DNA of 64,000 nucleotides, taken from NCBI GenBank assembly GCA_958427355.1, contig CAUACA010000001.1:62001-126000 (forward strand), written 5' to 3'. The notes beneath the pieces were generated by a model that was given only the letters and a program-made list of their open reading frames with translations, had not been told where the DNA came from and ran no database searches. This document shows positions 9,373 to 18,240 of this stretch, piece after piece (within the stretch, counting starts at the first letter, position 1; every line of letters begins with the position of its first letter). Position numbers and translations under genes: made by a program. This stretch comes from an uncultured Collinsella sp. (GTDB lineage Bacteria > Actinomycetota > Coriobacteriia > Coriobacteriales > Coriobacteriaceae).

Positions 9373-10205
9373 GAAAGATCGTATCGGTCCTGAGCGCCGC
9401 TGTGCTTACGCTTACGCTGTGCGCCTGTTCTTCGGGATCTTCTACCTCTTCCATTACCGTGGCCGGCTCCACGACCTGCCTTCCTATCGCCGAGATTGCG
9501 GCCGAGGGCTTTAAGGAGGAGACCGGCATCGACGTGCTCGTTTCCGGTTTGGGTTCTTCCGCTGGGATCGAGGCCGTCAGCGCCGGCACGGCCGATATCG
9601 CCAGCTCCTCCCGTGGACTCAATGCCGACGAACAGGATCTGGGCCTGACTCCCATCGTCATTGCCCACGACGGTATTGCGGTCATCGTGAACGACGACAA
9701 CCCCGTCGATAACCTCTCGACCGAGCAGCTCCGCGATATCTACGCCGGCAAGATTACCAATTGGAAAGAGGTCGGTGGCGAGGACCTGAGGATTCAGGTC
9801 ATCAACCGAGACGAGGCGTCCGGTACGCGCGAGGCCTTCCGTACCATCGTGATGGATGGCACGCCGTTCGATCGCCGCTCGGCTGTTCTTTCGGGTACGG
9901 GCCAGGTGCGCGACGTGGTATCTCGTTCGCGTGGGGCCATCGGCTACATTTCGCTGGGCTTCGTCGATAGCCTCAACGCCAAGACCTCGGTCAAGGCTGT
10001 CTCGGTCAATCATGTTGAGGCGTCCGAGAAGACGGTCGCGAGTGGCGGCTATCCCATCTCGCGCGACCTTTACTTCTTTGTGAAGGGTGCGCCTTCGCAG
10101 CAGGCGCAGGATTACATCGACTACGTGACGTCCGAAAAGATGGACAAGCAGATTCGCGAGGCGGGCTTTATTCCCGTCACCAACGACGAGAAGGGGAGTG
10201 AGTAG
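9369..10205 (+). CDS. pstS: Phosphate ABC transporter substrate-binding lipoprotein PstS
   Basis: This secreted phosphate receptor feeds PstCAB. Residues 1-20 form a lipoprotein signal ending in a cysteine-containing lipobox (LTLCAC), so the protein is probably lipid-anchored. Phosphate-contacting segments are AGSTTCLPI, IASSSRGLN and the NRDEASGTREAF motif. The length of 278 residues is typical of the short PstS class. The start overlaps pgeF by 4 bases, and the gene is followed within 1 base by pstC. Confidence 0.93.
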   Translation: MRKIVSVLSAAVLTLTLCACSSGSSTSSITVAGSTTCLPIAEIAAEGFKEETGIDVLVSGLGSSAGIEAVSAGTADIASSSRGLNADEQDLGLTPIVIAHDGIAVIVNDDNPVDNLSTEQLRDIYAGKITNWKEVGGEDLRIQVINRDEASGTREAFRTIVMDGTPFDRRSAVLSGTGQVRDVVSRSRGAIGYISLGFVDSLNAKTSVKAVSVNHVEASEKTVASGGYPISRDLYFFVKGAPSQQAQDYIDYVTSEKMDKQIREAGFIPVTNDEKGSE

Positions 10206-10206
10206 C

Positions 10207-11133
10207 ATGGAAGCACAGGAAAACTCCCAGACTGAGCAGAATGCTCAGGCACCCAAGAAGCGCGAGCTGGCGCTCGTATCGCGCAGTACCTATATCAAGG
10301 AGAAGGCGCTGCAGTGGATCTTCTTTGCCTGCGCGTTTTTGGCGGTCGTTACCGTCATCCTGATTTTTGTCTTTACCACGTACTCGGCGCTGCCCGTCTT
10401 TACTGACATCGGTCTGGCGGACTTCTTTAGCTTTACGTGGGCGCCTTCCGAGGGCCACTACGGCATCTTGTCGCTGCTTGCCGGCTCGGGTCTGGTGACC
10501 GTCGGTGCGCTCGCCATGGGCGTGCCGCTGGGCGTGGGTACGGCCGTTTACCTGGTCGAGATTGCCAGCAAGCGCGTGCGCAAGCTCATCAGCCCCGCCG
10601 TTGACCTGCTGGCGGGCATACCCTCCATCATCTACGGCTTCTTTGGCATGATCATCATCCGCCCGTTTATCGCACAACTGACCGGCGGCCTTGGTTTTGG
10701 TGCGCTGACGGCGTGGTTTGTGCTCGCCATCATGATCGTCCCTACCATCACCACGCTCACCATCGATGCTCTCAATTCCATTCCCATGGGCATTCGCGAG
10801 GCATCGTATGCCATGGGCGCCACCAAGTGGCAGACCATCTATAAGGTCGTGTTACCTGCCGCCAAGCTGGGTATCGTGGATGCCATCGTGCTGGGTATGG
10901 GCCGTGCCATCGGCGAGACCATGGCCGTGCTCATGGTCGTGGGTAACGCCCCGGTTATTCCCGATAGCATTGCGAGCCCCATCTCGACGCTCACGAGCCA
11001 GATTGCGCTCGACATGAGCTATTCCTCGGGTCTGCACCGCTCGGCGCTGTTCGGCATGGGCGTGGTCCTGTTTATCATCTCCGCCACACTGGTGGGCATC
11101 GTCCGTCTGATTTCCAAGAAGAAGAGGGGGTAG
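10207..11133 (+). CDS. pstC: Phosphate ABC transporter permease PstC
   Basis: This is one of the two membrane permeases of the Pst transporter, with six predicted transmembrane segments. The binding-protein-dependent transport motif is present as EASYAMGATKWQTIYKVVLPAA. A cytoplasmic N-terminal tail of about 35 residues precedes the first helix. The ATG at 10207 has AAGGGGAG 8 bases upstream, and an in-frame GTG at 10198 is rejected because it overlaps that site. Confidence 0.94.
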   Translation: MEAQENSQTEQNAQAPKKRELALVSRSTYIKEKALQWIFFACAFLAVVTVILIFVFTTYSALPVFTDIGLADFFSFTWAPSEGHYGILSLLAGSGLVTVGALAMGVPLGVGTAVYLVEIASKRVRKLISPAVDLLAGIPSIIYGFFGMIIIRPFIAQLTGGLGFGALTAWFVLAIMIVPTITTLTIDALNSIPMGIREASYAMGATKWQTIYKVVLPAAKLGIVDAIVLGMGRAIGETMAVLMVVGNAPVIPDSIASPISTLTSQIALDMSYSSGLHRSALFGMGVVLFIISATLVGIVRLISKKKRG

Positions 11134-11136
11134 GCT

Positions 11137-12042
11137 ATGTCCGATTCCGTTGACGCGACGGTCGATGCGACCTCGTCGCGCGAGCGCATCAAGCGTGCCC
11201 TTTCCCACGGCAAGAAGGGCCGCATCAACAAGGACCTGTCCAACAAGATCATGCTTGGCGTGTTCCGTGCCGCTGCCTACATCACCACGCTGGTGCTGGT
11301 CGCTATCATCGCCTACGTGGTCATCAACGGCCTGCCACACATCTCGCTCGACTTTATCTTCGGTTGGCCCCAGGGCGTCAACGCCGAGGGCGGAATTTGG
11401 CCCACGATCGTCTCGACCGTCTACGTGACGGCGCTCGCCATGCTTATCTGCACGCCGATCGCTGTGCTGGCAGCCGTCTATCTGGCCGAGTACGCCAAGC
11501 AGGGCAAGGTCGTCGAGCTCATTCGCTACGCTGCTGACGCTTTGGCCTCGGTGCCCTCCATCGTTATGGGCCTGTTTGGCTACGCCTTGTTTGTCGAGGC
11601 TATGGGCCTGGGCCTTTCGATGGTCTCTGCCGCTCTGGCACTCGCGCTCTTGATGCTCCCCATCGTCATGCGCACCACCGAAGAGGCCATTCGCGCCGTT
11701 CCGCGCTATATCCGTTGGGGCGCGTACGGCCTGGGCGCCACCAAGTGGCAGGTTGTCTCCAAGATCGTGCTTCCTTCTGCCTTTGGCCGTATTGCCACGG
11801 GCATCGTCCTCGCCATCGGCCGTGCCATTGGCGAGACCGCGGTGGTGCTCTACACCATGGGCCAGGCCATCAACCTGCCTATTTCGCCGCTCGATTCCGG
11901 CCGCCCCATGACGGTTCACCTGTACCTGCTTGCCAACGACGGCATCAACATGAACGCAGCCTACGGCACTGCGCTCTTGCTGATGGTGATCATTTTGGCC
12001 TTCAACCTGTTTGCGCGCTTCCTGTCGCGTAAGCGTCGCTAG
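11137..12042 (+). CDS. pstA: Phosphate ABC transporter permease PstA
   Basis: PstA is the second Pst permease, predicted to have six transmembrane helices. It carries the EAA-type loop GAYGLGATKWQVVSKIVLPSA that docks onto PstB, and the family sequence ASVPSIVMGLFGYALFV. Three bases separate it from pstC and 12 bases from pstB. This is a compact operon with one ribosome site per gene. Confidence 0.94.
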   Translation: MSDSVDATVDATSSRERIKRALSHGKKGRINKDLSNKIMLGVFRAAAYITTLVLVAIIAYVVINGLPHISLDFIFGWPQGVNAEGGIWPTIVSTVYVTALAMLICTPIAVLAAVYLAEYAKQGKVVELIRYAADALASVPSIVMGLFGYALFVEAMGLGLSMVSAALALALLMLPIVMRTTEEAIRAVPRYIRWGAYGLGATKWQVVSKIVLPSAFGRIATGIVLAIGRAIGETAVVLYTMGQAINLPISPLDSGRPMTVHLYLLANDGINMNAAYGTALLLMVIILAFNLFARFLSRKRR

Positions 12043-12054
12043 TTAAGGAGTCCC

Positions 12055-12858
<804 letters not shown>

Positions 12859-12950
12859 TCGGTGCGACTAGTCCCAAGCCGATCGGATCTGGTCCGGTGC
12901 GTATTCACTGTGCGGGCGGCATGACCGCACCCAACTGATTGGAGTGAACC

Positions 12951-13808
12951 ATGCGCAAACTGTTTTCCCGTCAGCTCATCGAGGCCCGTCACGAGATGCT
13001 GAGCATCTACGAGGCCGTCGATCTGGCCCTCCACGATGCCGTGAAGGCCTATGTGACCGACGACCGCAAGCTCGCCACCAAGACCAAGAAGCGCACGCTT
13101 TCGATTGACGCACGCTGCGCCAACCTGGAGGCCGTCTGCTACAACCTGATTGCCACGCAGTCACCGGTCGCCTCCGACTTCCGCTTGCTGCAGACGATCA
13201 TCTACGTCGACTTTAACCTGCAGCGCATGACCGATAAGGTTCGCCAGATTTGCCGCGCCACGCGTCATATGATCAAGGCCGACATCTCGCTGCCCAAGGA
13301 GCTTGTCGGCACGGTCGAGGCCGAGGCTGAGGCCGTCTACCAGGTGCTGGGCTCTTCGCTTTCCGCGCTCGTCACCAACGACATGTCCATCATCTGCAAC
13401 TTGGCCGTCGAGGACGAGCCAGTGCATGCCGCCTACGAGAAGTTCTTCCGCACCTTTAACCGTATGGATACGGGCGACTTTATGGACGACGACAGCAACT
13501 ATGACGATCTGCGCCGCGCCATCATGGTTTCGCGCTACCTCGATCGCATCGCCTCGATTTCCATCGATGCCGCCTGCCGCCTGACCTTCCTGCTGACTGG
13601 TCAGCGCATGAATGCCGGCGATATCGCCCGCACGGACGAGGACGAGCTCGAGAGCATGCGCGTGCCTTCGGGCGAGGGCGTCATCATGAGGCCCGCCGTC
13701 GATGCGCGCTACGTTGCCAAGGTGCCCGCTAACGAGGTCAGCGAGGGACTTCGCTACCTGCTCGATCATCTTGAGGACGAGGACGATGGCGAGGACGACG
13801 AGGAGTAA
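12951..13808 (+). CDS. phoU: Phosphate signalling regulator PhoU
   Basis: PhoU connects the Pst transporter to a phosphate-sensing histidine kinase and represses the Pho response when phosphate is plentiful. The protein has the two three-helix repeats of the family, with acidic metal-cluster residues (AVEDEPVHAAYEKFFR and surrounding helices). At 285 residues it is about 60 longer than usual, because it has a C-terminal extension ending in a run of aspartates and glutamates. It closes the pst operon. No phoR or phoP gene is in the window. Confidence 0.88.
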   Translation: MRKLFSRQLIEARHEMLSIYEAVDLALHDAVKAYVTDDRKLATKTKKRTLSIDARCANLEAVCYNLIATQSPVASDFRLLQTIIYVDFNLQRMTDKVRQICRATRHMIKADISLPKELVGTVEAEAEAVYQVLGSSLSALVTNDMSIICNLAVEDEPVHAAYEKFFRTFNRMDTGDFMDDDSNYDDLRRAIMVSRYLDRIASISIDAACRLTFLLTGQRMNAGDIARTDEDELESMRVPSGEGVIMRPAVDARYVAKVPANEVSEGLRYLLDHLEDEDDGEDDEE

Positions 13809-13845
13809 GTAACCCCGTTCGTCGAAAGATTGTAAATACCTAAGT

Positions 13846-13880
13846 GAGCGCGGCCTTGCACATGCGGGGCCGCGCTCTTG
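13846..13880 (+). terminator. Probable terminator after phoU
   Basis: A perfect 10-bp stem, GAGCGCGGCC with GGCCGCGCTC, encloses a 12-base loop. Only a short T-poor tail follows, so termination may be partial and some transcript may continue into yggS. Confidence 0.6.
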
Positions 13881-13927
13881 CGTTAGCATGGGACTACTTG
13901 TTTGGCTGTCAGCGGAGGCGATTAGCA

Positions 13928-14665
13928 ATGGATAACTATTTGGACTTGATGCGCGCTCGCCGCGAGCAGATTCTGGAACGTTTTTATGCGGCGCTCGATC
14001 GCGCAGGCCGTCCCCACGACGCCGCGAGCCTCATTGCCGTGTCCAAGACCGTTGGTGTCGATGAGACCGTTGCCGCCATCCAGGCGGGGTATCGCCATTT
14101 TGCCGAGAACCGCCCGCAGGAGCTGGTTCGCAAGCTCACGGGTCTGGCGGAGCATCCGGAGCTGCCCGAGGTGCGCTTCGATATGATCGGCAACCTGCAG
14201 ACCAATAAGATCAATGCGGTGCTGGGCTCAGCCGAGCTGATTCACTCGGTGGGTTCGCTGCATCTGGCGCAGGCGATCTCGAGCCGTGCTGTCCGCAAGA
14301 TTGAGGCAGGTGAGCTCGCCGGCCCCCAGCGTGTGCTCATTGAGGTCAATGTGAGTGGTGAGGAGTCGAAGGGAGGCTTTTCGCCCGATGGGATTCGCGC
14401 CGCCGCGGGTGAGCTTGCGGAACTTGAGGGAATTTGCGTGCAGGGGCTTATGACTATGGCGCCCCGGGGGAATAAGGATGTGGCACGCCGCACCTTTGCG
14501 GGGCTTCGTGAGCTGAGGGATGAGCTGGAGGCAGCGCATCCCGATTTGAACCTGCCTGAGCTTTCCTGCGGCATGAGCGAGGACTTTGAGTCTGCCCTTG
14601 AGGAGGGCTCTACGCTCGTTCGCCTGGGCAGGGTAGTATTTAGCCCGGAGTTTGCAGTAAAATAA
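13928..14665 (+). CDS. yggS: PLP homeostasis protein YggS/PROSC
   Basis: This is a pyridoxal-phosphate-binding TIM-barrel protein that controls free PLP and amino acid balance. It has the PLP lysine in LIAVSKTV, the HFAENRPQEL and HMIGxLQTNKIN-type segments (here DMIGNLQTNKIN), VLIEVNVSGEESKGGF, GLMTMAPRG, and the terminal LSCGMSEDFESALEEGSTLVRLGR. The ATG at 13928 is chosen because CGGAGG lies 9 bases upstream. In most actinobacteria yggS follows pgeF directly; here the pst operon separates them. Confidence 0.94.
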   Translation: MDNYLDLMRARREQILERFYAALDRAGRPHDAASLIAVSKTVGVDETVAAIQAGYRHFAENRPQELVRKLTGLAEHPELPEVRFDMIGNLQTNKINAVLGSAELIHSVGSLHLAQAISSRAVRKIEAGELAGPQRVLIEVNVSGEESKGGFSPDGIRAAAGELAELEGICVQGLMTMAPRGNKDVARRTFAGLRELRDELEAAHPDLNLPELSCGMSEDFESALEEGSTLVRLGRVVFSPEFAVK

Positions 14666-14725
14666 GGCTCTGAAGTGCGCACTGATTATCGGGGCGCCTG
14701 CACTAAACCGCGAGAGGACACAACC

Positions 14726-15448
14726 ATGGGCTTCCTTGACGAGATTAAAAATAAGATGCACCTGGGCGGCCAGCAGGGTTACGACCAGGGTTATGGCCAG
14801 GACGACGACTACGGCTACGATGATGGCTATGACGATGGCTATCAGGGCAACGGCTACAGCGGTGCTTCGGGCGAGGGCTTCTACACCCAAGACGAGCCGA
14901 GCAACGGCCTGCTTGGTCAGACGCGCCGTGGTGAAGCTGAGTCGGTTGCCGTGTATACACGCTCCGGACAGCTGGTCGGCGATGACTCTCGCCATGCCAC
15001 GACGTATAACCCGCCTTCGCGCTCGCAGGACAGTGTTGCGAGCGGTTATCGTCCTGGTGCTTATGACACGCCGTCGAGCTACGCCGAGAACACCCGCGCC
15101 CGTGCCGCCGCTGCGCCCGCGCCTGCACCGAGCGATGCCTCGGCCTATGCGAGCAATATCATCAACGCCACGCCGCAGCTGCCGGCCTATGTCCTGCGCC
15201 CCGAGAGCTATGACGACGTGGAGACCGTGGTGCGCCGCGTTCGCACCAAGCAGCCTGTCGCACTGATTTTTGTGGGCGTACGCACCGAAGTTGCCAAGCG
15301 CGTCTTGGACTTCTCTTACGGCTTTGCCTGCGGTCTGGGTGCCACGGTCAAGGAGGTGGGCGACCGCGTGTTCATGGTGCTGCCCGCCGGTTGCGAGGTC
15401 AAAGATTCCGATCTCAAGAAGCTTCGTGCCGACGGCTACCTCAAGTAA
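14726..15448 (+). CDS. sepF: Cell division protein SepF
   Basis: SepF tethers FtsZ to the membrane in Gram-positive bacteria. Residues 1-15 (MGFLDEIKNKMHLG) form the amphipathic membrane-targeting helix. Residues 20-155 form a Gly/Tyr/Asp-rich then Ala/Pro-rich linker. Residues 156-240 are the globular SepF domain, with LRPESYDDVETVVRRV and RVLDFSYGFACGLGA. The ATG at 14726 has GAGAGG 8 bases upstream, and an in-frame ATG 17 codons earlier is rejected. Its presence fits the missing ftsA. Confidence 0.93.
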   Translation: MGFLDEIKNKMHLGGQQGYDQGYGQDDDYGYDDGYDDGYQGNGYSGASGEGFYTQDEPSNGLLGQTRRGEAESVAVYTRSGQLVGDDSRHATTYNPPSRSQDSVASGYRPGAYDTPSSYAENTRARAAAAPAPAPSDASAYASNIINATPQLPAYVLRPESYDDVETVVRRVRTKQPVALIFVGVRTEVAKRVLDFSYGFACGLGATVKEVGDRVFMVLPAGCEVKDSDLKKLRADGYLK

Positions 15449-15469
15449 AGACAAGACGAGGAGATTCCC

Positions 15470-15751
15470 ATCAACATCTACACTATCGTCCAGCTGGTCA
15501 ACACGCTGTTCAACTTCTATTCCACGCTCATTGTCGTCTACTGCTTTATGACGTGGATTCCCATGAAGCAGGGTGGTTTGCTTCAGGATATTGCCGCGGT
15601 GCTTGATAGCGTGTGCGGTCCGTGGCTTAACCTGTTCCGTCGTTTCATTCCGCCGATGGGCGGTATCGATTTTTCGCCGGTCGTTGCGATTATTGCGTTG
15701 CAGTTGGTGCAGAGGCTGGTTCTGCAGCTTCTTATAGGTATACTCGTGTAG
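15470..15751 (+). CDS. yggT: YggT family membrane protein, apparent ATC start
   Basis: This 93-residue YggT protein has two hydrophobic segments (residues 5-30 and 60-92), with the family features IVVYCFMTWIPM, FRRFIPPMGGIDFSPVVAI and a C-terminal hydrophobic run. The full first helix is only encoded if translation begins at the ATC at 15470, which lies 6 bases after a GAGGAG ribosome site (15458-15463). The only ATG in frame, at 15548, would remove the first helix. No ATG, GTG or TTG start exists between the sepF stop (in the same frame) and 15470. The family role in division or osmotic stress is not well defined. Confidence 0.8.
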   Translation: MNIYTIVQLVNTLFNFYSTLIVVYCFMTWIPMKQGGLLQDIAAVLDSVCGPWLNLFRRFIPPMGGIDFSPVVAIIALQLVQRLVLQLLIGILV

Positions 15752-15812
15752 AACTGACTTAGTAACTTACGTCGGGCGTGTAGCGCCGAGGCGATGAAAA
15801 AGGAGACTTGTT

Positions 15813-16487
15813 ATGGCTATTACCCCTGCAGACATCCAGGCTCAGACTTTCTCTGAGGCCAAGCGTGGCTACGATCCTGCTGAGGTCGACGTCTTCTTGG
15901 AGACGCTGTCCTCCGAGGTTGACGCTATGCTCGCTAAGATCGTCGACCTTAAGGGTCGTCTGACTGCTACCGAGCAGCAGCTTGCCGATGCGCAGGCTCA
16001 GCTTGCCCAGGCTCAGGATGCCCCCGCCCAGGCCGTTCCTGCCGCCCCCGTGGCTGCTCCCGCCCCTGACTTCTCCGCTCAGGAGCGCCAGATTTCCGCT
16101 GCCCTGATCGCTGCCCAGCAGACCGCTGAGACCATCGTCAACGATGCCAATGAGAACGCTGAGCGTATTCGCAACGAGGCTGACGCCAAGGCCCGCGAGG
16201 TTATCCGCCAGGCTCTGACCGAAAAGCAGGCCGAGCTCGAGGAGATCGATCGTCTCAAGGCTTCTCGTGAGGAGTTCAAGGCCGAGTATCTCAAGCTCAT
16301 CCAGCACTTCATGGACGATGCCCAGAACTCCTTCCCGGCCGACCTCATGGCCTCCACGCCGGTCGGTTCTGCCGCTTCTCCTGCGGTGACTGTTCCCGCC
16401 GAGCCGCTGCCCGTCGCTGACCCGGTTGTCCCTGTGGCCGATCCCTTCGCCCCGATCGACAACTTTGCCGCTGACGACCTGGACTAA
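15813..16487 (+). CDS. divIVA: Cell pole and division protein DivIVA
   Basis: DivIVA binds curved membrane and organises polar growth or division. The N-terminal domain has ITPADIQAQTFSEAKRGYDPAEVDVFLE, the conserved lipid-binding and dimerisation segment. This is followed by coiled coil (about residues 30-65 and 90-165), split by an Ala/Pro linker, and then a Pro/Val-rich tail. Codon use is strongly biased, suggesting high expression. AAGGAG precedes the ATG. It ends the division cluster and is followed by a good terminator. Confidence 0.93.
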   Translation: MAITPADIQAQTFSEAKRGYDPAEVDVFLETLSSEVDAMLAKIVDLKGRLTATEQQLADAQAQLAQAQDAPAQAVPAAPVAAPAPDFSAQERQISAALIAAQQTAETIVNDANENAERIRNEADAKAREVIRQALTEKQAELEEIDRLKASREEFKAEYLKLIQHFMDDAQNSFPADLMASTPVGSAASPAVTVPAEPLPVADPVVPVADPFAPIDNFAADDLD

Positions 16488-16513
16488 CATTCGGCCTACA
16501 ATTTAGTGCCTAG

Positions 16514-16543
16514 AAAGGACCCGCAGCTTGCGGGTCCTTTTTT
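16514..16543 (+). terminator. Rho-independent terminator after divIVA
   Basis: A stem of AGGACCCGCA with TGCGGGTCCT and a 3-base loop is followed by TTTTTT. Confidence 0.93.
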
Positions 16544-16653
16544 ATGACTGTACCGGGGCGCGCAACATAAAAACCAAGCCCTGAACATAGTGGCGTGGAG
16601 CTCGGCGAACGGGTGAGCGGTAAAAGGTAGGTTTTGAGGCATGTCCTAAAAAT

Positions 16654-17184
16654 CTACTTGAGGAGGAAGTCGGGGAGGGGAATGGTGCGGGCCTCGCGAT
16701 GCTCGGGATCGGCGATGTGGTCGGCAGGATAGCCACAGACGAGCATGTGATAGGGATAGACGCCCTCGGGCAGGTTGAACTGCTCCTGTGCCACCTCGGG
16801 CTTAAAATGGCATACCCAGCACGTTCCCAGGCCCTGCTCGGTGGCCTCCATCATCATCTGATCGCACACTATGGACGTATCGATTTCACTGGAATTCATC
16901 TGGTCATACGGGCGCACCCAAGCGTCTTCGGTAACGCTACAAATAAGGAAGATGAGCGGAGCGCCAAAGATAGATCCATCACGAGCAAACCGAGGCTGAC
17001 AAGCAGCAGCCTTCTCCAGAAGCTCAGGCGTATCCAACACCATCACACGGGTTGGATGATTATTACAAGCAGAAGGAGCAATACGCCCAGCCTCAACAAT
17101 GGCATCCACCACAGCCTGCTCCACAGCCCGATCTTCAAACTCACGACAAGAATACCGACCCCGAGCCAGATCCAAATAAGACAT
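16654..17184 (-). CDS. Nitroreductase family protein
   Basis: This is an FMN-dependent nitroreductase-fold oxidoreductase of 176 residues. The N-terminal ARGRYSCREFEDRAVEQAVVDAIVEAGRIAPSA holds the FMN phosphate-binding Arg/Ser residues. LGTCWVCHF and a C-terminal VCGYPADH match the compact NfsA/FRP-like family. The start at 17184 is chosen because GGAGGG precedes it, while a longer start at 17223 has none. The physiological substrate cannot be told from sequence. Confidence 0.85.
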   Translation of the reverse strand: MSYLDLARGRYSCREFEDRAVEQAVVDAIVEAGRIAPSACNNHPTRVMVLDTPELLEKAAACQPRFARDGSIFGAPLIFLICSVTEDAWVRPYDQMNSSEIDTSIVCDQMMMEATEQGLGTCWVCHFKPEVAQEQFNLPEGVYPYHMLVCGYPADHIADPEHREARTIPLPDFLLK

Positions 17185-17341
17185 ACAAGCCCTCCAACAA
17201 TTTAATAACGAAATAAAAGACAACCAAAGGGTACCCAGAGCAACATTCAGCCAAACGCTCAGCGCTGCCCAAAGTCATGACTGATGCCAAAGACGCTTTC
17301 AACCAAAGCCACCATGCATTCCGCCTATTAGCCCAGGTTCC

Positions 17342-17549
17342 CAATGGTGATACGTAAGGCGAAGGCCCGACACCTATTTACTTTCGAACGACTCTGCCAC
17401 GCAGCCGGAGTGAGAAAGCAAATAGGTGCCGGGCCTTCGCCGGTGGGACGCGTACCACTAATTAACCGCTTTTGAACGACTCTGCTTGCAGCCGGAGTGA
17501 AAAAGGTATTAGTGGTCGGGCCCGCGACCGGTGGGATACGTACCCCCAA
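17342..17549. repeat. Tandem 88-bp imperfect repeat with nested hairpins
   Basis: The intergenic stretch between the nitroreductase and the DUF47 gene contains two copies of a unit starting GAACGACTCTGC at 17386 and 17474, 88 bases apart. Each copy continues with CAGCCGGAGTGA and a GGTGGGA-(C/T)ACGTACC-like end. Long inverted repeats are nested in it: GGCGAAGGCCCG near 17359 pairs with CGGGCCTTCGCC near 17432, and CCACTAAT near 17454 pairs with ATTAGTGG near 17508. The unit could be a mobile intergenic repeat, a terminator pair or a structured RNA. No open reading frame of note lies in the 365 bases. Confidence 0.7.
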
Positions 17550-18173
17550 TTAACTGTTCTTCATGACAATCGAATCCACGACATCGGCCACATTCTCGCA
17601 GCAGTCGGCGCAGTACTCCAGGAAGGCGTAGACGTCACGCCAAGCGATGACCTCGAGCGGATCCTTGCCGTTAACGTGCAGGTTGCGCATGGCGTTGATG
17701 TAGAGCTCGTCGGCCTCGGACTCGATGGTGTTGATCTGGATGACCAGCTCGCGCAGCGTTTTGGACTTGCGGTAGTTGGGAAGCTCGACCATCAGGTCTT
17801 TCATGGCGCGGCAGGCGTCAGTCACCTTGTGGGCGATCACGATGGCATCGGGATGGATGCTCTGAATGTTGGTGAAGTAGACGCGCTGCACGACGCCCTC
17901 AATACGGTCGAGCACGGTGTCGAGCGCGCAGCTCATCAGATCCAGATCCTCGCGCTCGAGCGGGGTGATAAAGGCGGTGAGCAGGGCGTCTTCGAGCTCG
18001 TGGTGCTTCTTGTCTGCCGCATGCTCAATCGCATGCATCTTATTGAGCATGTCGTGAATCTGCGCGGGATCGAAGTTCTCAAAAATCTTGGTGAGCAGCT
18101 CTGCGGCCTGGACGGCGAGGTCGGCGCAAGCGACGTAGTTGTCAAAGTAGAACGAATCGGGTTTCTTTGCCAT
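17550..18173 (-). CDS. DUF47 family PhoU-like protein, PitA partner
   Basis: This 207-residue all-helical protein belongs to the DUF47/PhoU-like family (PF01865), normally encoded beside Pit phosphate transporters and thought to regulate them. Visible family features are the repeated acidic helices AIEHAADKKHHELEDALLTAFITPLEREDL and INTIESEADELY. GAAAGGA lies 7 bases before the ATG. It is 67 bases downstream of the pit gene on the same strand, so both are probably one operon. Confidence 0.88.
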   Translation of the reverse strand: MAKKPDSFYFDNYVACADLAVQAAELLTKIFENFDPAQIHDMLNKMHAIEHAADKKHHELEDALLTAFITPLEREDLDLMSCALDTVLDRIEGVVQRVYFTNIQSIHPDAIVIAHKVTDACRAMKDLMVELPNYRKSKTLRELVIQINTIESEADELYINAMRNLHVNGKDPLEVIAWRDVYAFLEYCADCCENVADVVDSIVMKNS

Positions 18174-18240
18174 GGGTGGGTCCTTTCGAGGCGAAGACGG
18201 GTGGGCGAAGTGTTGCGGTCCGGATGGACGTTCGGTTTGA

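Noticed and set aside
13844..13927. N-terminal extension of yggS
   Set aside because: The extension overlaps the terminator hairpin after phoU. The ATG at 13928 has a good ribosome site and matches the family start.
17342..17549. CRISPR array
   Set aside because: There are only two imperfect long units with structured arms and no uniform short repeats or spacers.
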